In this document: positions 44,790 to 54,593 of the stretch, one piece after another
How positions within the stretch are numbered: the stretch's first letter is position 1
Layout of the letters: each line of letters starts with the position of its first letter
Assembly: GCF_031885415.1 (NCBI RefSeq)
Contig: NZ_CP116871.1
Coordinates: forward strand, 3,534,001-3,598,000
DNA length: 64,000 nt
Reading direction: 5' to 3'
Origin: Microbacterium forte
GTDB lineage: Bacteria; Actinomycetota; Actinomycetes; Actinomycetales; Microbacteriaceae
Made by a program: the position numbers and the translations under genes
Notes under the pieces: model-generated
The model's input: the letters and a program-made list of their open reading frames with translations, nothing else
Databases searched by the model: none
What the model was told of the DNA's origin: nothing

Positions 44790-45359
44790 ATGACTGCTCC
44801 CTACCGCGTCGTCGCCGTCTCCGGTTCTCTGCACGAGCCCAGCAAGACCACGGCCCTCATCCGTGCGATCGCGGGGGCGATCGCCGAGCGCGCCGAGGTC
44901 GAGATCGAGGTCATCGAGCTCACCGACATCGGTCCGTCGCTCGCGGGGGCGCTTCGTCGCGACCAGCTGCCGGCGAGCGTCGAGGAGAAGCTCGTGGCCA
45001 TCGAGGCGTCAGACCTGCTGATCGTGGGCAGCCCCGTCTACCGCGCGTCCTTCACCGGCCTGTTCAAGCATCTGTTCGACTTCGTCGGCCAGTACGAGCT
45101 CGTCGGCAAGCCGGTGCTGCTCGCGGCGACCGGAGGAGGAGAGCGCCACGCGCTGATCATCGAGCACCAGCTGCGGCCGCTGTTCGCCTTCTTCCAGGCG
45201 CTGACGCTGCCGCTCGGCGTCTACGCCAGCGACACCGACTTCGACGGCTACGTGATCGCATCCGACGTGCTCCGCGCACGGATCGAGCTCGCCGCAGACC
45301 GCGCGCTGCCTCTCGTCGGCTACGCCGCTTCCCGGCCCGTGGAGCTGCTCGTCTCCTGA
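44790..45359 (+). CDS. NADPH-dependent FMN reductase (MsuE-like)
   Basis: This 189-residue flavodoxin-fold reductase has VVAVSGSLHEPSKTTALIRAI (FMN phosphate loop), LLIVGSPVYRASFTGLFKHLFDFVG and PVLLAATGGGERHALIIEHQLRPLFAFF, the MsuE/SsuE group pattern. It supplies FMNH2 to flavin monooxygenases such as the luciferase-like proteins encoded at 28818 and 35512; the pairing is inferred. TAGCGT at 44777-44782, 7 bases before the ATG, supports the start at 44790 rather than the upstream frame. Confidence 0.9.
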   Translation: MTAPYRVVAVSGSLHEPSKTTALIRAIAGAIAERAEVEIEVIELTDIGPSLAGALRRDQLPASVEEKLVAIEASDLLIVGSPVYRASFTGLFKHLFDFVGQYELVGKPVLLAATGGGERHALIIEHQLRPLFAFFQALTLPLGVYASDTDFDGYVIASDVLRARIELAADRALPLVGYAASRPVELLVS

Positions 45360-45396
45360 CCGTCTCGTCGAGGCCCGACCGGCGTAGCGTGGGCGT

Positions 45397-47196
45397 ATGA
45401 CGAACCGGCTCGCCGACACGCTCAGCCCCTACCTCCGTGCGCACGCGGACAACCCCGTCGAGTGGTATCCCTGGGGGCCGGAGGCCTTCGCCGAAGCGCA
45501 GCGGCGCGACGTGCCGCTGCTGATCTCCATCGGCTATTCGACATGCCATTGGTGCCACGTGATGGCGAGGGAGTCGTTCGCCGACCCGCACACGGCCGCC
45601 CTGATCAACCGCGACTTCGTGGCGATCAAGGTCGACCGCGAGGAGCACCCCGACGTCGACGGTGCCTACATGGCCGCAGCGTCGGCGTTCACGCAGAACC
45701 TGGGGTGGCCGCTGACGGTGTTCACGACTCCGCGGGGCCGCACGTTCTATGCAGGCACCTACTGGCCGCCCGAGGCGCGACAGCCCCTGCCCGCGTTCCG
45801 CGACGTCCTCGCGGCCGTGAACGAGGCCTGGACCCTGCGCCGGGTGCAGGCCGAGGAGTCGGCGGATGCCGTGACCGATGCGCTCGCCAGAGCGGGGGCC
45901 GCCGTGCCCTCGGATCTGCCTGACGCCGCGGCGCTCGCCGGGGCGGCCGAGGCCATCGCTGCACGCGAGGATCGGCAGTTCGGCGGGTTCGGCGGCGCCC
46001 CGAAGTTCCCCGTCGCGACGACCCTGGGCCTGCTGCAGACGCCGATGGTGCGGCGGGAGGCTCCGGATGCCGCGGCCGCGGCCGATCGGGCGCTCGCCGC
46101 GATGTCGGCATCCGATCTGCGCGATGCCGACGGCGGTTTCTTCCGCTACGCGACGCAACGCGACTGGACCGTGCCGCATTACGAGCGGATGCTGACCGAC
46201 AACGCCCAGCTGCTGCTCGTGGCACTGGATGCGGGGGACGAGTCGACCGCGCGCGGTATCGCGGACTTCCTCGTGGGCACTCTGCGCCGCGAGGGCGGCG
46301 GTTTCGGTGCCGCTCAGGATTCGGAGTCGTGGATCGACGGTCAGCGCAGCGAGGGCGGGTACTACCTGCGACCGGTGACCGAACGGGCGGGACTCGAGCC
46401 CCCGGCTGTCGACGGCAAGGTCATCACGGGCTGGAACGGGCTCGCCATCGGGGCGCTGGCGCGCGCCGGGTCGAGGCTCGGCGAGCCCACCTGGGTCGCC
46501 GAGGCGGAGGATGCCGCGGCATACGTGCTGCAGGTGAACCGCGACACGGCGGGCGCTCTGGTGCGCGCGTCTCTCGACGGCGTCGCGTCGCAGGCCATCG
46601 CGACCGCCGCTGATGTCGCGCTGCTCGCCGACGGGCTGTTCTCGCTCGCCGCCGCGACCGGCGATCCTCGGTGGGCCGTCGAGGCTCGCGACCTGCTCGA
46701 TGCGGTCCTCTCCGGCATCCAGGGCGATCCGCTGCTCGCTGAGCACGGCATCGCGGCCGCGCCCGATCAGACCGACGGAGACCTGCCTTCGGATGCGGCC
46801 GCGGTCGCCGCCGCATCGCTCACGGCCTGGCGGCTCGGTGCAGGGGACCGCTATCGCGGAGCCGCGGCAGCGCGAGTGCGCGAGCACGCCGGCTCGGCGA
46901 TCGGTCAGCCGTTCGCGCACGGCAGTCTGCTGCGGGTCGCCGCGGGGCTCGTCGATGCCCCCAGGCAGGTCGTCGTCGTCACCGAGGCGCCGCAGGGTGC
47001 CCTCGCGTCCGCCGCTCGTCGGGCAGACGCCGATGTCGTCGCGATCGTCACCCCGGAGCAGGCGGGGGCATTCGCGGACGCCGGCTTCGAGCTGTTCGAG
47101 GGCAAGGGGAGTGCGGGCGAGCAGGCGTTCGACTGCCGATCGTTCGTGTGCCGGCTCCCCGTGAGCGATCCCGCAGAGCTTCCTCTCGCGCGGTGA
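45397..47196 (+). CDS. DUF255 thioredoxin-domain protein (YyaL/SPATA20-like)
   Basis: This 599-residue protein has an N-terminal thioredoxin-like domain with [16 protein letters not shown] and the hallmark STCHWCHVM (CxxC), then a six-hairpin-glycosidase-like helical domain ([59 protein letters not shown]). It resembles bacterial YyaL and human SPATA20. Its biochemical role is not firmly known. It is slightly shorter than the usual ~650-700 residues. TAGCGT at 45385-45390 is 6 bases before ATG. Confidence 0.93.
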   Translation: MTNRLADTLSPYLRAHADNPVEWYPWGPEAFAEAQRRDVPLLISIGYSTCHWCHVMARESFADPHTAALINRDFVAIKVDREEHPDVDGAYMAAASAFTQNLGWPLTVFTTPRGRTFYAGTYWPPEARQPLPAFRDVLAAVNEAWTLRRVQAEESADAVTDALARAGAAVPSDLPDAAALAGAAEAIAAREDRQFGGFGGAPKFPVATTLGLLQTPMVRREAPDAAAAADRALAAMSASDLRDADGGFFRYATQRDWTVPHYERMLTDNAQLLLVALDAGDESTARGIADFLVGTLRREGGGFGAAQDSESWIDGQRSEGGYYLRPVTERAGLEPPAVDGKVITGWNGLAIGALARAGSRLGEPTWVAEAEDAAAYVLQVNRDTAGALVRASLDGVASQAIATAADVALLADGLFSLAAATGDPRWAVEARDLLDAVLSGIQGDPLLAEHGIAAAPDQTDGDLPSDAAAVAAASLTAWRLGAGDRYRGAAAARVREHAGSAIGQPFAHGSLLRVAAGLVDAPRQVVVVTEAPQGALASAARRADADVVAIVTPEQAGAFADAGFELFEGKGSAGEQAFDCRSFVCRLPVSDPAELPLAR

Positions 47197-47203
47197 GGAC
47201 TCA

Positions 47204-47241
47204 GCGAGCGTTGCGCGGGTGTTCCCGCGCGGTGCGCTCGC
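47204..47241 (+). terminator. Terminator of the DUF255 gene
   Basis: GCGAGCG (47204-47210) pairs with CGCTCGC (47235-47241), and GCGCGGG (47213-47219) with CCCGCGC (47224-47230), giving a two-part hairpin with a small internal loop, 7 bases after the stop codon. Confidence 0.65.
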
Positions 47242-47326
47242 CCCGCGCTTGACTGTGCAGTCTGCTCGCCGGTTCCGCGATTCCACCCCGCCAGTTGCGC
47301 GCGTTGCGCACCGGATGCTGCACCGA

Positions 47327-47356
47327 TTGCCCACCTCTCATCATCCGGTCTAGTGT
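47327..47356 (+). promoter_or_regulatory. Promoter of the aminotransferase-permease-Lrp operon
   Basis: TTGCCC (47327-47332) and TAGTGT (47351-47356) have an 18-base spacer. A ~50-base leader with AAGGAC precedes the ATG at 47414. The remainder of the 217-base gap holds the terminator and several TTGCGC repeats of unclear meaning. Confidence 0.5.
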
Positions 47357-47413
47357 TGCGCGACAGCAGGCGCCGCCCGGACGCCACCGCATCTCAGCAA
47401 GGACGCTCAGACG

Positions 47414-48487
47414 ATGACTCTTCCCACCCGTGCCGGACTCGACGCCGTGCCTGCCTACCGCCAGGGGCGTTCCGCCCCGGCCGGTGCCTCGAAGCTCTCC
47501 TCCAACGAGTCTCCGCACCCGCCGCTCCCGTCCGTCGTCGAGGCGGTGCAGCAGCGCCTCGCGACCATCCATCGCTATCCCGACATGAGCGCCGCCGCTC
47601 TGCGCGAGCGCCTGGCGGAGCGATACGGCGTCGAGCCGGCGGCCGTCACCGTGGGTGCCGGGTCCGTCGAGATCGCCTCTCAGCTCATCCACGCCGTGGC
47701 CGGTGAGGGAGACGAGGTCATGTTCGCGTGGCGGTCGTTCGAGGCCTACCCGTCACTCGTGCGCATCGCCGGAGCGACTCCTGTCGCGGTGCCGCTGAAC
47801 GCCGAGCACGCCCACGATCTCGATGCCATGCTCGCCGCGATCACCCCGCGCACGAGGCTGATCTTCGTGTGCAACCCGAACAACCCGACCGGAACGGTCG
47901 TCGGAGCGGCAGAGCTGGAGGCATTCGTCGCGGCGGTGCCCCGCGACGTGCTCGTCGTGATCGACGAGGCCTACGTGCACTTCGACCGCACGGGGTCGCA
48001 CGGGGCGGGCGTCGAGCTCTTCCACCGTCATCCGCACGTCGCGGTGCTGCACACCTTCTCGAAGGCGTACGGCCTCGCCGGTCTGCGCATCGGCTACGCA
48101 CTCTCGCCGCTCTCGGTGGCCGACAGTCAGCGCAAGGTCGCCGTGCCGTTCGGGGTGACCGACCTCGCCCAGGCCGCGGCGCTCGCATCCCTCGATGCGG
48201 AGGACGAGCTCGCGGTGCGCATCGACGAGGTCGTCGCGCACCGCGATCGCCTGTGCGCGCTGCTCGTCGATGCCGGCTGGCCCGCCGTCACCTCGCAGGC
48301 GAACTTCGTCTGGGTCCCCGCGGGCGACCGCACCGACGAACTCGAGTCCCTGCTGAACGAGGGCGGGGTGATCACGCGGGTCTTCGCCGGTGAGGGGATC
48401 CGCATCTCATCGGGTTCAATGGAGGACATAGACCGGGTGCAGTCAGCGCTCCAGGCTGAGACCGCACTGCTGGAGGCACGCGCATGA
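47414..48487 (+). CDS. HisC-type histidinol-phosphate / aromatic aminotransferase
   Basis: This 357-residue PLP-dependent class I/II aminotransferase has KLSSNESPHPPLPSV at the start, IFVCNPNNPTGTVV, VVIDEAYVHFD, and the PLP lysine in HTFSKAYGLAGLRIGYA. Such proteins act as HisC or as phenylalanine/tyrosine aminotransferase (Pat). No his genes are near; it is coupled to an amino-acid permease and an Lrp regulator, which favours an aromatic or branched amino-acid role. The stop overlaps the permease start. Confidence 0.9.
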   Translation: MTLPTRAGLDAVPAYRQGRSAPAGASKLSSNESPHPPLPSVVEAVQQRLATIHRYPDMSAAALRERLAERYGVEPAAVTVGAGSVEIASQLIHAVAGEGDEVMFAWRSFEAYPSLVRIAGATPVAVPLNAEHAHDLDAMLAAITPRTRLIFVCNPNNPTGTVVGAAELEAFVAAVPRDVLVVIDEAYVHFDRTGSHGAGVELFHRHPHVAVLHTFSKAYGLAGLRIGYALSPLSVADSQRKVAVPFGVTDLAQAAALASLDAEDELAVRIDEVVAHRDRLCALLVDAGWPAVTSQANFVWVPAGDRTDELESLLNEGGVITRVFAGEGIRISSGSMEDIDRVQSALQAETALLEARA

Positions 48488-49893
48488 CCGAGGTTCCGAC
48501 CACGACGACCACGACGAAAGGTCTGCACCCCGGACTGACCCGCCGGCAGATCTCGATGATGGGACTCGGCGGCGCGATCGGCGCCGGGCTGTTCGTCGGT
48601 TCGGGCCAGGCGATCAGCATCGCCGGCCCCGCTGTGCTGATCTCGTACCTCGTCGCGGGTGGCATCGTGGTGCTGATCATGGCGATGCTCGCCGAGATGG
48701 TCGCCGCCCGGCCGAGCTCCGGTGCCTTCAGCTCGTATGCGCAGAAGGCCATGGGACGCAGCGCCGGCAGCGCCGTCGGCTGGCTCTACTGGATCCAGCT
48801 CGTCGTGGTGATCGCGGCGGAGGCGACCGGAGCCGGAGGGATCATCTCTGCCTGGATCCCCGGCATCCCGGCGTGGGTGTGGGTGCTCGTCTTCGTGGTG
48901 GCACTGACCGCGGTGAACCTCTTCGGGGTGCGCAACTACGGCACGTTCGAGTTCTGGTTCGCCGCGATCAAGGTCGCCGCGATCATCGTGTTCCTCGTCG
49001 TCGGCGTGTGCGCCATCGTGGGCCTCATCCCCGGTGTTCCCGCGACGGGCATCGCCAACCTCGTCGACAACGGCGGCTTCGCACCGAACGGACTGACCGG
49101 CATCGCAGCCGCGCTGCTGATCGTGGTCTTCGCGTTCGGCGGCACCGAGGTCGTCGCGATCGCGGCTGCCGAGTCCGACGACCCCGCGCGCAACATCCGT
49201 CGGATCGTGCGCGAGGTGCTCGTGCGCATCCTGATCTTCTACGTCGGCTCGATCTTCGTCATCGTGTCGGTGCTGCCGTGGAACGACCCGGCCGTCAAGG
49301 ACGGACCGTTCTCCGCCGTGCTCGATACCCTGCAGCTGCCCGGCGTCGGGCTCGTGATGGACCTCATCGTGGTGATCGCGCTGCTCTCGGCGATGAACGC
49401 GAACATCTACGGCGCATCGCGCATGGCCTACTCGCTCGGGGAGCGCGGTCTGGCTCCGCTCGCTGCGACCCGCACGACGTCGAAGGGCGTGCCGGTGGTC
49501 GCCGTGCTCGCCTCCGTCGCGTTCGGCTTCGTCACCGTGGGACTGAACTGGGCGTTCCCCGACGTGGTGCTCCCCGCGCTCCTCAACGTCGTCGGATCCA
49601 CGCTGTTGGTCATCTGGACGGCGACCGCCGTGTCGCAGATCATCCTTCGCCGTCGTGCCGATCGGGCCGGGGCGGACATGCCGATGCGGATGTGGGGCTT
49701 CCCCTGGTTGTCGTGGCTGTGCCTGGCGCTCCTCGCCGGTGTCGTCGCGCTCACGATGATCGACGGCGCCGCGCGCGTGCAGCTGCTGCTCACCATCGGC
49801 CTGACCGTCGTGCTCCTGATCGTCGCGCGACTCACGCGGAACGCCTCCCGCCCCGGTGTCACCAGCGAGCGCGACAGCGCGGTGGTGGACTGA
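48484..49893 (+). CDS. Amino acid permease (APC superfamily, GABA/aromatic type)
   Basis: This 469-residue transporter has twelve predicted helices and the amino-acid permease opening LTRRQISMMGLGGAIGAGLFVGSGQAI, then VVAIAAAESDDPARNIRRIVREVLVRILIFYVGSIFVIVSVLPW, the AAT/GABA permease hallmark. It imports amino acids with protons. It is coupled to the aminotransferase before it and lies 2 bases ahead of the Lrp gene, suggesting a transport-transamination unit under Lrp control. Confidence 0.94.
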   Translation: MTEVPTTTTTTKGLHPGLTRRQISMMGLGGAIGAGLFVGSGQAISIAGPAVLISYLVAGGIVVLIMAMLAEMVAARPSSGAFSSYAQKAMGRSAGSAVGWLYWIQLVVVIAAEATGAGGIISAWIPGIPAWVWVLVFVVALTAVNLFGVRNYGTFEFWFAAIKVAAIIVFLVVGVCAIVGLIPGVPATGIANLVDNGGFAPNGLTGIAAALLIVVFAFGGTEVVAIAAAESDDPARNIRRIVREVLVRILIFYVGSIFVIVSVLPWNDPAVKDGPFSAVLDTLQLPGVGLVMDLIVVIALLSAMNANIYGASRMAYSLGERGLAPLAATRTTSKGVPVVAVLASVAFGFVTVGLNWAFPDVVLPALLNVVGSTLLVIWTATAVSQIILRRRADRAGADMPMRMWGFPWLSWLCLALLAGVVALTMIDGAARVQLLLTIGLTVVLLIVARLTRNASRPGVTSERDSAVVD

Positions 49894-49895
49894 CC

Positions 49896-50375
49896 GTGCA
49901 CATCGACCGCCTCGACGCCGAGCTCATCCGCATGCTCACCGAGTCGCCGCAGCTGCCGATCCTCGAGTGCGCGCGACGACTGGGGGTCGCCAGGGGCACC
50001 GCGACCAGCCGTCTCGCGCGCCTGCATGAGGGCGGGGTGATCGAGGCGATCGTGCCACGCGTCGACCCCGCGGGCTTCGGCTACGGGGTCGTCGCGTTCT
50101 GCCTCGTCGAGATCGACCAGAAGGTGGGTCACGACGATGTCGCCACGGCGCTCGCCGATGCGGTGCCCGAGATCGTCGACATGCACACCGTGACCGGTGC
50201 GAGCGACATGCAGCTGCGACTCGTCGCTCGCGATGCGACCCAGCTGCAGGAGGTGCTCGATCGGGTGGCTCTCGTGCCGGGGGTCTCGCGCACGGCGTCA
50301 TCGATCGCGATGCGCACCCACCTGTCGGGGCGCGTGCTGCCGCTGGTCGAGCACGTCGCCGGTGACGCCGGCTGA
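49896..50375 (+). CDS. Lrp/AsnC family transcriptional regulator
   Basis: This 159-residue protein has an N-terminal winged HTH (VHIDRLDAELIRMLTESPQ, then ECARRLGVARGTATSRLARL) and a C-terminal RAM ligand domain (YGVVAFCLVEIDQKVG, VTGASDMQLRLVARDATQLQEVL). It probably senses an amino acid and regulates the aminotransferase-permease operon in which it is the last gene. GTG at 49896 is 3 bases after the permease stop. A GTG start with direct coupling makes a strong ribosome site unnecessary. Confidence 0.92.
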   Translation: MHIDRLDAELIRMLTESPQLPILECARRLGVARGTATSRLARLHEGGVIEAIVPRVDPAGFGYGVVAFCLVEIDQKVGHDDVATALADAVPEIVDMHTVTGASDMQLRLVARDATQLQEVLDRVALVPGVSRTASSIAMRTHLSGRVLPLVEHVAGDAG

Positions 50376-50379
50376 CAGG

Positions 50380-51933
50380 TCAGATCCAGCCGGGCAGCCA
50401 GTTGTGGAGCAGCCAGAAGTCGTAGGGCACGCTCATGCCGGTCCACACCGGGTAGAAGAACACCGAGACGAGCAGCACCACGGCGAGGAAGATCATCACC
50501 GTGCGCTCGCCTGACTGGCGGCGATGCAGCGGATCGTCTCGTCGCCCCGCGATCTGACGCAGCGCGACGGCGAGCGCGATCACGAGGAACGGCGCCATGG
50601 CGACCGTATAGAACTGGAAGATCGTGCGCTCGGGGAAGAGCAGCCAGGGCACGTAGGTCGCCGCGAGTCCGACCAGCGGGAACGTGAACGCGGGGCCGAC
50701 CGGCGTGCGTTCGATCCACCCGCGCACGAGTCGGTAGATCAAGTAGAGGGCGGCGGCGACACCGGCGTACCAGATGATCGGGTTGGGGATCGTCGAGATC
50801 ACCGCGATGCAGTGGTCGACACCGCAGGGCCCCGGATCGCTGCCCACCCAGACCGCCGTGGGCCGCAGCAGGAGCGGCCACTCCCACGCAGGGCTCGCGT
50901 AGGGGTGCCCCTTGCTGAGGCCGACGTGGAAGTTCAGGATCGCCTCGTGGTAGTTCCACAGTGCGATCAGCGGGTTCGGGTCACTCTGACGGGCATAGCC
51001 GCCGGCTGTGACGAGCCACCCCGTCCAGCTGACGAGGTAGGTGGCGAGCGCCGGCAGGACCAGCAGCACGAAGGAGACCGGCCCCTGACGGAAAGCCGCC
51101 GCGGTCGGCCAGAGGACGACTCCGGCGCGGCGTCTCGCCAGAGCATCCGTCACCACCACGTACAGGCCGAACGCCGCCAGTGCGTAGAGCCCCGACCACT
51201 TCACGGCGCAGGCCGCGCCGAGCGCGACACCCGCGGCGATCAGCCAGGGGCGCCGCCAGCGCACGGGACCCCACATCGGCTCGGGGGAGTCGGGGGCGCT
51301 GCGTTCGAGCAGAGGTATCGACCGGTCGCGGTCGATCAGGATGAACAGTGCGCCGAGCATCAGGAAGAACGTCAGCGGGCCGTCGAGCAGTGCGGTGCGG
51401 CTCATCACGATGCTGAGGCCGTCGATGGCGAGCAGAGAGCCGGCGACGGTGGCCACGACGATCGAGCCGGTCAGTCTGCGGGCGACCAGGTAGGTCAGCA
51501 GCACGGTGGCCGCGCCGAGAAGAGCCGTCGCGATGCGCCAGCCCACCGTGTTGTCGGGGCCGCCGACGGCCATCCCCAGGGCGATGAGCCACTTGCCGAG
51601 GGGCGGATGCACGATGAACGCCCCTGCATCCGACAGCGGCAGCTGCTGCAGCGTGATGAACGCCTCGTTCGCGTCCTTGCCCCAGGTGCCCTCGTATCCC
51701 AGAGTCCAGAGCGACCAGGCGTCCTTGACGTAGTAGGTCTCGTCGAACGCGAGCTGGTGCGGGTGCCCGAGGTTGACCAGGCGCAGCACCGCAGCCAGGG
51801 CGGTCACCACGAGAGGTGCGAACCAGCGCATCATGCGCCCCCAGTCGGGGTCCTGCAGCACGCGGTCGCGCAGTCGCTCGTAGCGCGTCGGTCGCTGCTC
51901 GGGGGGAGGCAGCAGGGGCAGGGGCGCGGTCAC
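50380..51933 (-). CDS. pmt: Dolichyl-phosphate-mannose-type protein mannosyltransferase
   Basis: This 517-residue multi-helix membrane glycosyltransferase of the PMT family has the essential Asp-Glu pair in the first external loop (LAFDETYYVKDAWS, residues 64-65). FIVHPPLGKWLIALGM and a C-terminal half with IWYAGVAAALYLIYRLV and ERTIFQFYTVAMAPFLVIAL also match actinobacterial Pmt (M. tuberculosis Rv1002c). It transfers mannose from polyprenyl-phosphomannose to secreted proteins. GTG at 51933 has TAGGCT on the minus strand (51940-51945), 6 bases away. Divergence from rsmI is the conserved actinobacterial order. Confidence 0.94.
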   Translation of the reverse strand: MTAPLPLLPPPEQRPTRYERLRDRVLQDPDWGRMMRWFAPLVVTALAAVLRLVNLGHPHQLAFDETYYVKDAWSLWTLGYEGTWGKDANEAFITLQQLPLSDAGAFIVHPPLGKWLIALGMAVGGPDNTVGWRIATALLGAATVLLTYLVARRLTGSIVVATVAGSLLAIDGLSIVMSRTALLDGPLTFFLMLGALFILIDRDRSIPLLERSAPDSPEPMWGPVRWRRPWLIAAGVALGAACAVKWSGLYALAAFGLYVVVTDALARRRAGVVLWPTAAAFRQGPVSFVLLVLPALATYLVSWTGWLVTAGGYARQSDPNPLIALWNYHEAILNFHVGLSKGHPYASPAWEWPLLLRPTAVWVGSDPGPCGVDHCIAVISTIPNPIIWYAGVAAALYLIYRLVRGWIERTPVGPAFTFPLVGLAATYVPWLLFPERTIFQFYTVAMAPFLVIALAVALRQIAGRRDDPLHRRQSGERTVMIFLAVVLLVSVFFYPVWTGMSVPYDFWLLHNWLPGWI

Positions 51934-51981
51934 CGCACCAGCCTAGACACTCCGCCGATGGGGCCCGCCTAAGCTGGGCGG

Positions 51982-52800
51982 GTGATCATCCTCGCCGCAA
52001 CACCGATCGGAAACCTGGGGGATGTCTCGCGTCGCCTCGTCGAAGTGCTGGAGAACGCGGAGGTCATCGTCGCCGAGGACACCCGCACCACGCAGAAGCT
52101 GATGCAGGCTCTGCAGATCGCGAACCGTCCGCGGCTGATCGCGCTGCACGATCACAACGAGAAGCAGAAGGCGGCAGAGCTCGCGACCCTCGCCATCGAG
52201 ACCGACGTCGTCGTGGTGAGCGACGCGGGGATGCCGGCCATCAGCGATCCCGGCTACGGTCTCGTCGCCGAAGCCGTCGCGCAGGGCGTGACGGTCACGG
52301 CCATCCCCGGACCCAGTGCGGTGCTGATGGCCCTCTCGATCTCCGGGTTGCCGACGGATCGCTTCACCTTCGAGGGGTTCCTGCCCCGCAAGCCGGGGGA
52401 GCGGCGGTCGACCCTGCGGGCGCTCGCCGCAGAGCCCCGCACCATGGTCTTCTTCGAATCCCCCGCCAGGCTGGCGTCGTCGCTCGCCGACATGGGCGCT
52501 GCGTTCGGTGCCGACCGCAGCATCGCCGTGTGTCGTGAGCTGACCAAGTTCTACGAGGAGGTGCGTCGAGGCACCTCGGCCGAGCTCGTCGAGTGGGCCA
52601 CGGCGGGGGTCAAGGGTGAGATCGTCGTCGTCGTCGAGGGGGCGCCGCATCGTGAGGCGTCTGCCGAAGACGCGCTCGCTCAGGTGCAGAGCCTCGTCGC
52701 ATCCGGGGTGCGCCTGAAAGAGGCGTGCGCCGAGGTCGCCGCCGCCACCGGTCTGTCGTCGCGCGACCTGTATCAGGCAGCGCTCGCCGCCCGCAGCTGA
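51982..52800 (+). CDS. rsmI: 16S rRNA (cytidine-1402-2'-O)-methyltransferase RsmI
   Basis: This 272-residue tetrapyrrole-methylase-fold enzyme starts MIILAATPIGNLGDVSRRLVE, with VIVAEDTRTTQKLM, VVVVSDAGMPAISDPGYGLV, IPGPSAVLMALSISGLPTDRFTFEGFLP and VAVCREL-like text (IAVCRELTKFYEEV). These are RsmI signatures. It 2'-O-methylates C1402 of 16S rRNA using SAM. The GTG at 51982 is 6 bases after TAAGCT (51970-51975). The stop overlaps the next start (TGATG). Confidence 0.95.
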   Translation: MIILAATPIGNLGDVSRRLVEVLENAEVIVAEDTRTTQKLMQALQIANRPRLIALHDHNEKQKAAELATLAIETDVVVVSDAGMPAISDPGYGLVAEAVAQGVTVTAIPGPSAVLMALSISGLPTDRFTFEGFLPRKPGERRSTLRALAAEPRTMVFFESPARLASSLADMGAAFGADRSIAVCRELTKFYEEVRRGTSAELVEWATAGVKGEIVVVVEGAPHREASAEDALAQVQSLVASGVRLKEACAEVAAATGLSSRDLYQAALAARS

Positions 52801-53420
52801 TGGTGCAGGGCACTGACGCCGCGATCGGCTCCGCCTACGACGCGAGGGCCGCGGAGTACGTCGAGCTGGCCGGCGCGATCGAGCAGATGGATGCACGGGA
52901 CGCGGCGGTCATCGCTGCCTGGCGTGACGCGACCCCTGGACGGCTGCTCGATGCCGGATGCGGACCCGGGCACTGGACCGAGTTCCTCGGCACGGGCGGG
53001 CGCGAGGCGCGGGGAGTCGACCTGTCGGCCGAGTTCATCGCGACCGCGCGGACACGGCACCCCGATGTCCCCTTCGATCTCGGGACGTTCCGCGACCTGC
53101 CGCTCGACGGCGGTTCCGTCGGCGGCATCCTCGCCTGGTATTCGCTGATCCACACGCCTCCGGCGGACCTGCCCGAGATCCTCGCCGAGTTCGGTCGCGT
53201 GCTGGCACCCGGCGGCAGCATCCTCATCGGATTCTTCGACGGCGAGCCGCGCGAGTCGTTCGCGCACGCCGTCGCTCCGGCATTCTTCTGGTCTGCCGAC
53301 GCGCTCGCGGAGCTTCTCGCCGATGCAGGCTTCGCGGTCGTGTCCCGTGAGACCCGCGGCCGGGAGCAGGGCGAGATCAGCGCCAGGCCCCACGGCTCGC
53401 TCGTCGCGCGCCGACGGTGA
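52800..53420 (+). CDS. Class I SAM-dependent methyltransferase
   Basis: This 206-residue Rossmann-fold methyltransferase has SAM motif I at GRLLDAGCGPGHWTEFL, motif post-I VDLSAEFIATARTRHPDV, and LPLDGGSVGGILAWYSLIHTPP before LAEFGRVLAPGGSILIGFFDG. The target is unknown. ATG at 52800 overlaps the rsmI stop by one base, so it is co-transcribed and coupled. A short gap and a new -10 separate it from the LacI gene. Confidence 0.88.
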   Translation: MVQGTDAAIGSAYDARAAEYVELAGAIEQMDARDAAVIAAWRDATPGRLLDAGCGPGHWTEFLGTGGREARGVDLSAEFIATARTRHPDVPFDLGTFRDLPLDGGSVGGILAWYSLIHTPPADLPEILAEFGRVLAPGGSILIGFFDGEPRESFAHAVAPAFFWSADALAELLADAGFAVVSRETRGREQGEISARPHGSLVARRR

Positions 53421-53469
53421 GTCTCGCCCCGGGTACCCTGGTGCACACGCAACCGGAGGAGGACCGAGC

Positions 53470-54576
53470 GTGACCAAGAAGGCGACCGTCTACGACGTCG
53501 CAGAGCGTGCGGGCGTGTCGATCGCGACGGTCTCCCGTGTGCTGCGGCAGCCTGATGCGGTGCGTCCGGTCACCCGCGAGCGGGTGCTCGACTCGGTGGC
53601 TGCCCTCGGCTATGTGCCCAGCGGCAGCGCGCGCGGCTTGGCCGAACGCCGCACCGGCGTGCTGGGGCTGTACTTCCCGGGCTTCGATGCCTCGGAGGAC
53701 GCTCCCCTGCTCGATGTGCTCGCCGGGGATCAGGCCGAGGTGCCGCCGTTCACGGTCGAGCAGGCCTCTGCCGACGCGGGGGCGCCGCATCCGACCATGC
53801 TCTTCCTCGACGAGGTGCTGCGCGGTGCCGAGCTGGAGGCCTGGAAGCAGGGGTTCGTGCTGATGATCGGCGTCGGGCGGGGAGACCCCGCCCGCGAGAC
53901 GGTGCGCGACATCGCCGGCCGGGTCGACGGGCTGATGGTGCTGGCGCAGAGCGTGCCGGACGACGTGCTCGCTCGGCTCGCCCAGCGGATCCCCGTGGTC
54001 GTGCTCTCGGGTCCGGCGCGCGGCGACAGCTACGACCACGTGACCGTCAGCAACGCCGAGGCGATGTCGGAGCTCACGCGTCTGGTGCTCGCGCAGGCCG
54101 ACCCGGGAGGCCTCGCTTTCCTCGCAGGCCCCGAGGACTCGCCCGACGGCGCGCAGCGCTGGGAGGGCTTCGCTGCCGCCATAGCCGAGGCGGGCATCGC
54201 GGCGGACGATGTGACGGTGCTGCGCGGTGACTTCACGCGCGCATCGGGACGCCGCGCCGCCGAGGAGCTGATCGCCCGCGGCGCACCGGCCGCGTTGGTC
54301 GCGGCGAACGACCAGATGGCACTCGGGGCGATCGATGCGTTCCGCTCGGCCGGCATCCGGGTTCCCGACGACGTGCGGGTCACCGGATTCGACGGCATCG
54401 AGGCTGCCGCGCTCTCGCGGCCGACACTGACCACGGTGCGTCAGCCGATGATCGACCTCGGCCGCGCCGCCGTGCAACTGCTCGCCAGACGACTGGAGCA
54501 GCCGGATGCCGAGCCGATGACGGTGCGCCTGCCGCTGCAGATCCTCGTCCGCGAGAGCTCGCAGCGCCCCGCCTGA
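53470..54576 (+). CDS. LacI family transcriptional repressor
   Basis: This 368-residue protein starts with the LacI HTH (TVYDVAERAGVSIATVSRVLRQPDAVRPVT), with the hinge helix near SGSARGLAERRTGVLGL and a periplasmic-binding-protein-like ligand domain (VAANDQMALGAIDAFRSAGIRVPDDVRVTGFDG). GTG at 53470 has GGAGGAGG 7 bases upstream. TACCCT at 53434-53439 is a likely -10, so this mRNA has a leader. It is the best candidate for the operator at 55563-55576 in front of the beta-glucoside operon. Confidence 0.93.
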   Translation: MTKKATVYDVAERAGVSIATVSRVLRQPDAVRPVTRERVLDSVAALGYVPSGSARGLAERRTGVLGLYFPGFDASEDAPLLDVLAGDQAEVPPFTVEQASADAGAPHPTMLFLDEVLRGAELEAWKQGFVLMIGVGRGDPARETVRDIAGRVDGLMVLAQSVPDDVLARLAQRIPVVVLSGPARGDSYDHVTVSNAEAMSELTRLVLAQADPGGLAFLAGPEDSPDGAQRWEGFAAAIAEAGIAADDVTVLRGDFTRASGRRAAEELIARGAPAALVAANDQMALGAIDAFRSAGIRVPDDVRVTGFDGIEAAALSRPTLTTVRQPMIDLGRAAVQLLARRLEQPDAEPMTVRLPLQILVRESSQRPA

Positions 54577-54593
54577 GCGGTCTGACGACCCGC

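Noticed and set aside
47204..47356. Several TTGCGC words between the DUF255 and aminotransferase genes, considered as a CRISPR-like or regulator repeat
   Set aside because: They are short, irregularly spaced and not embedded in longer repeats; no array is present.
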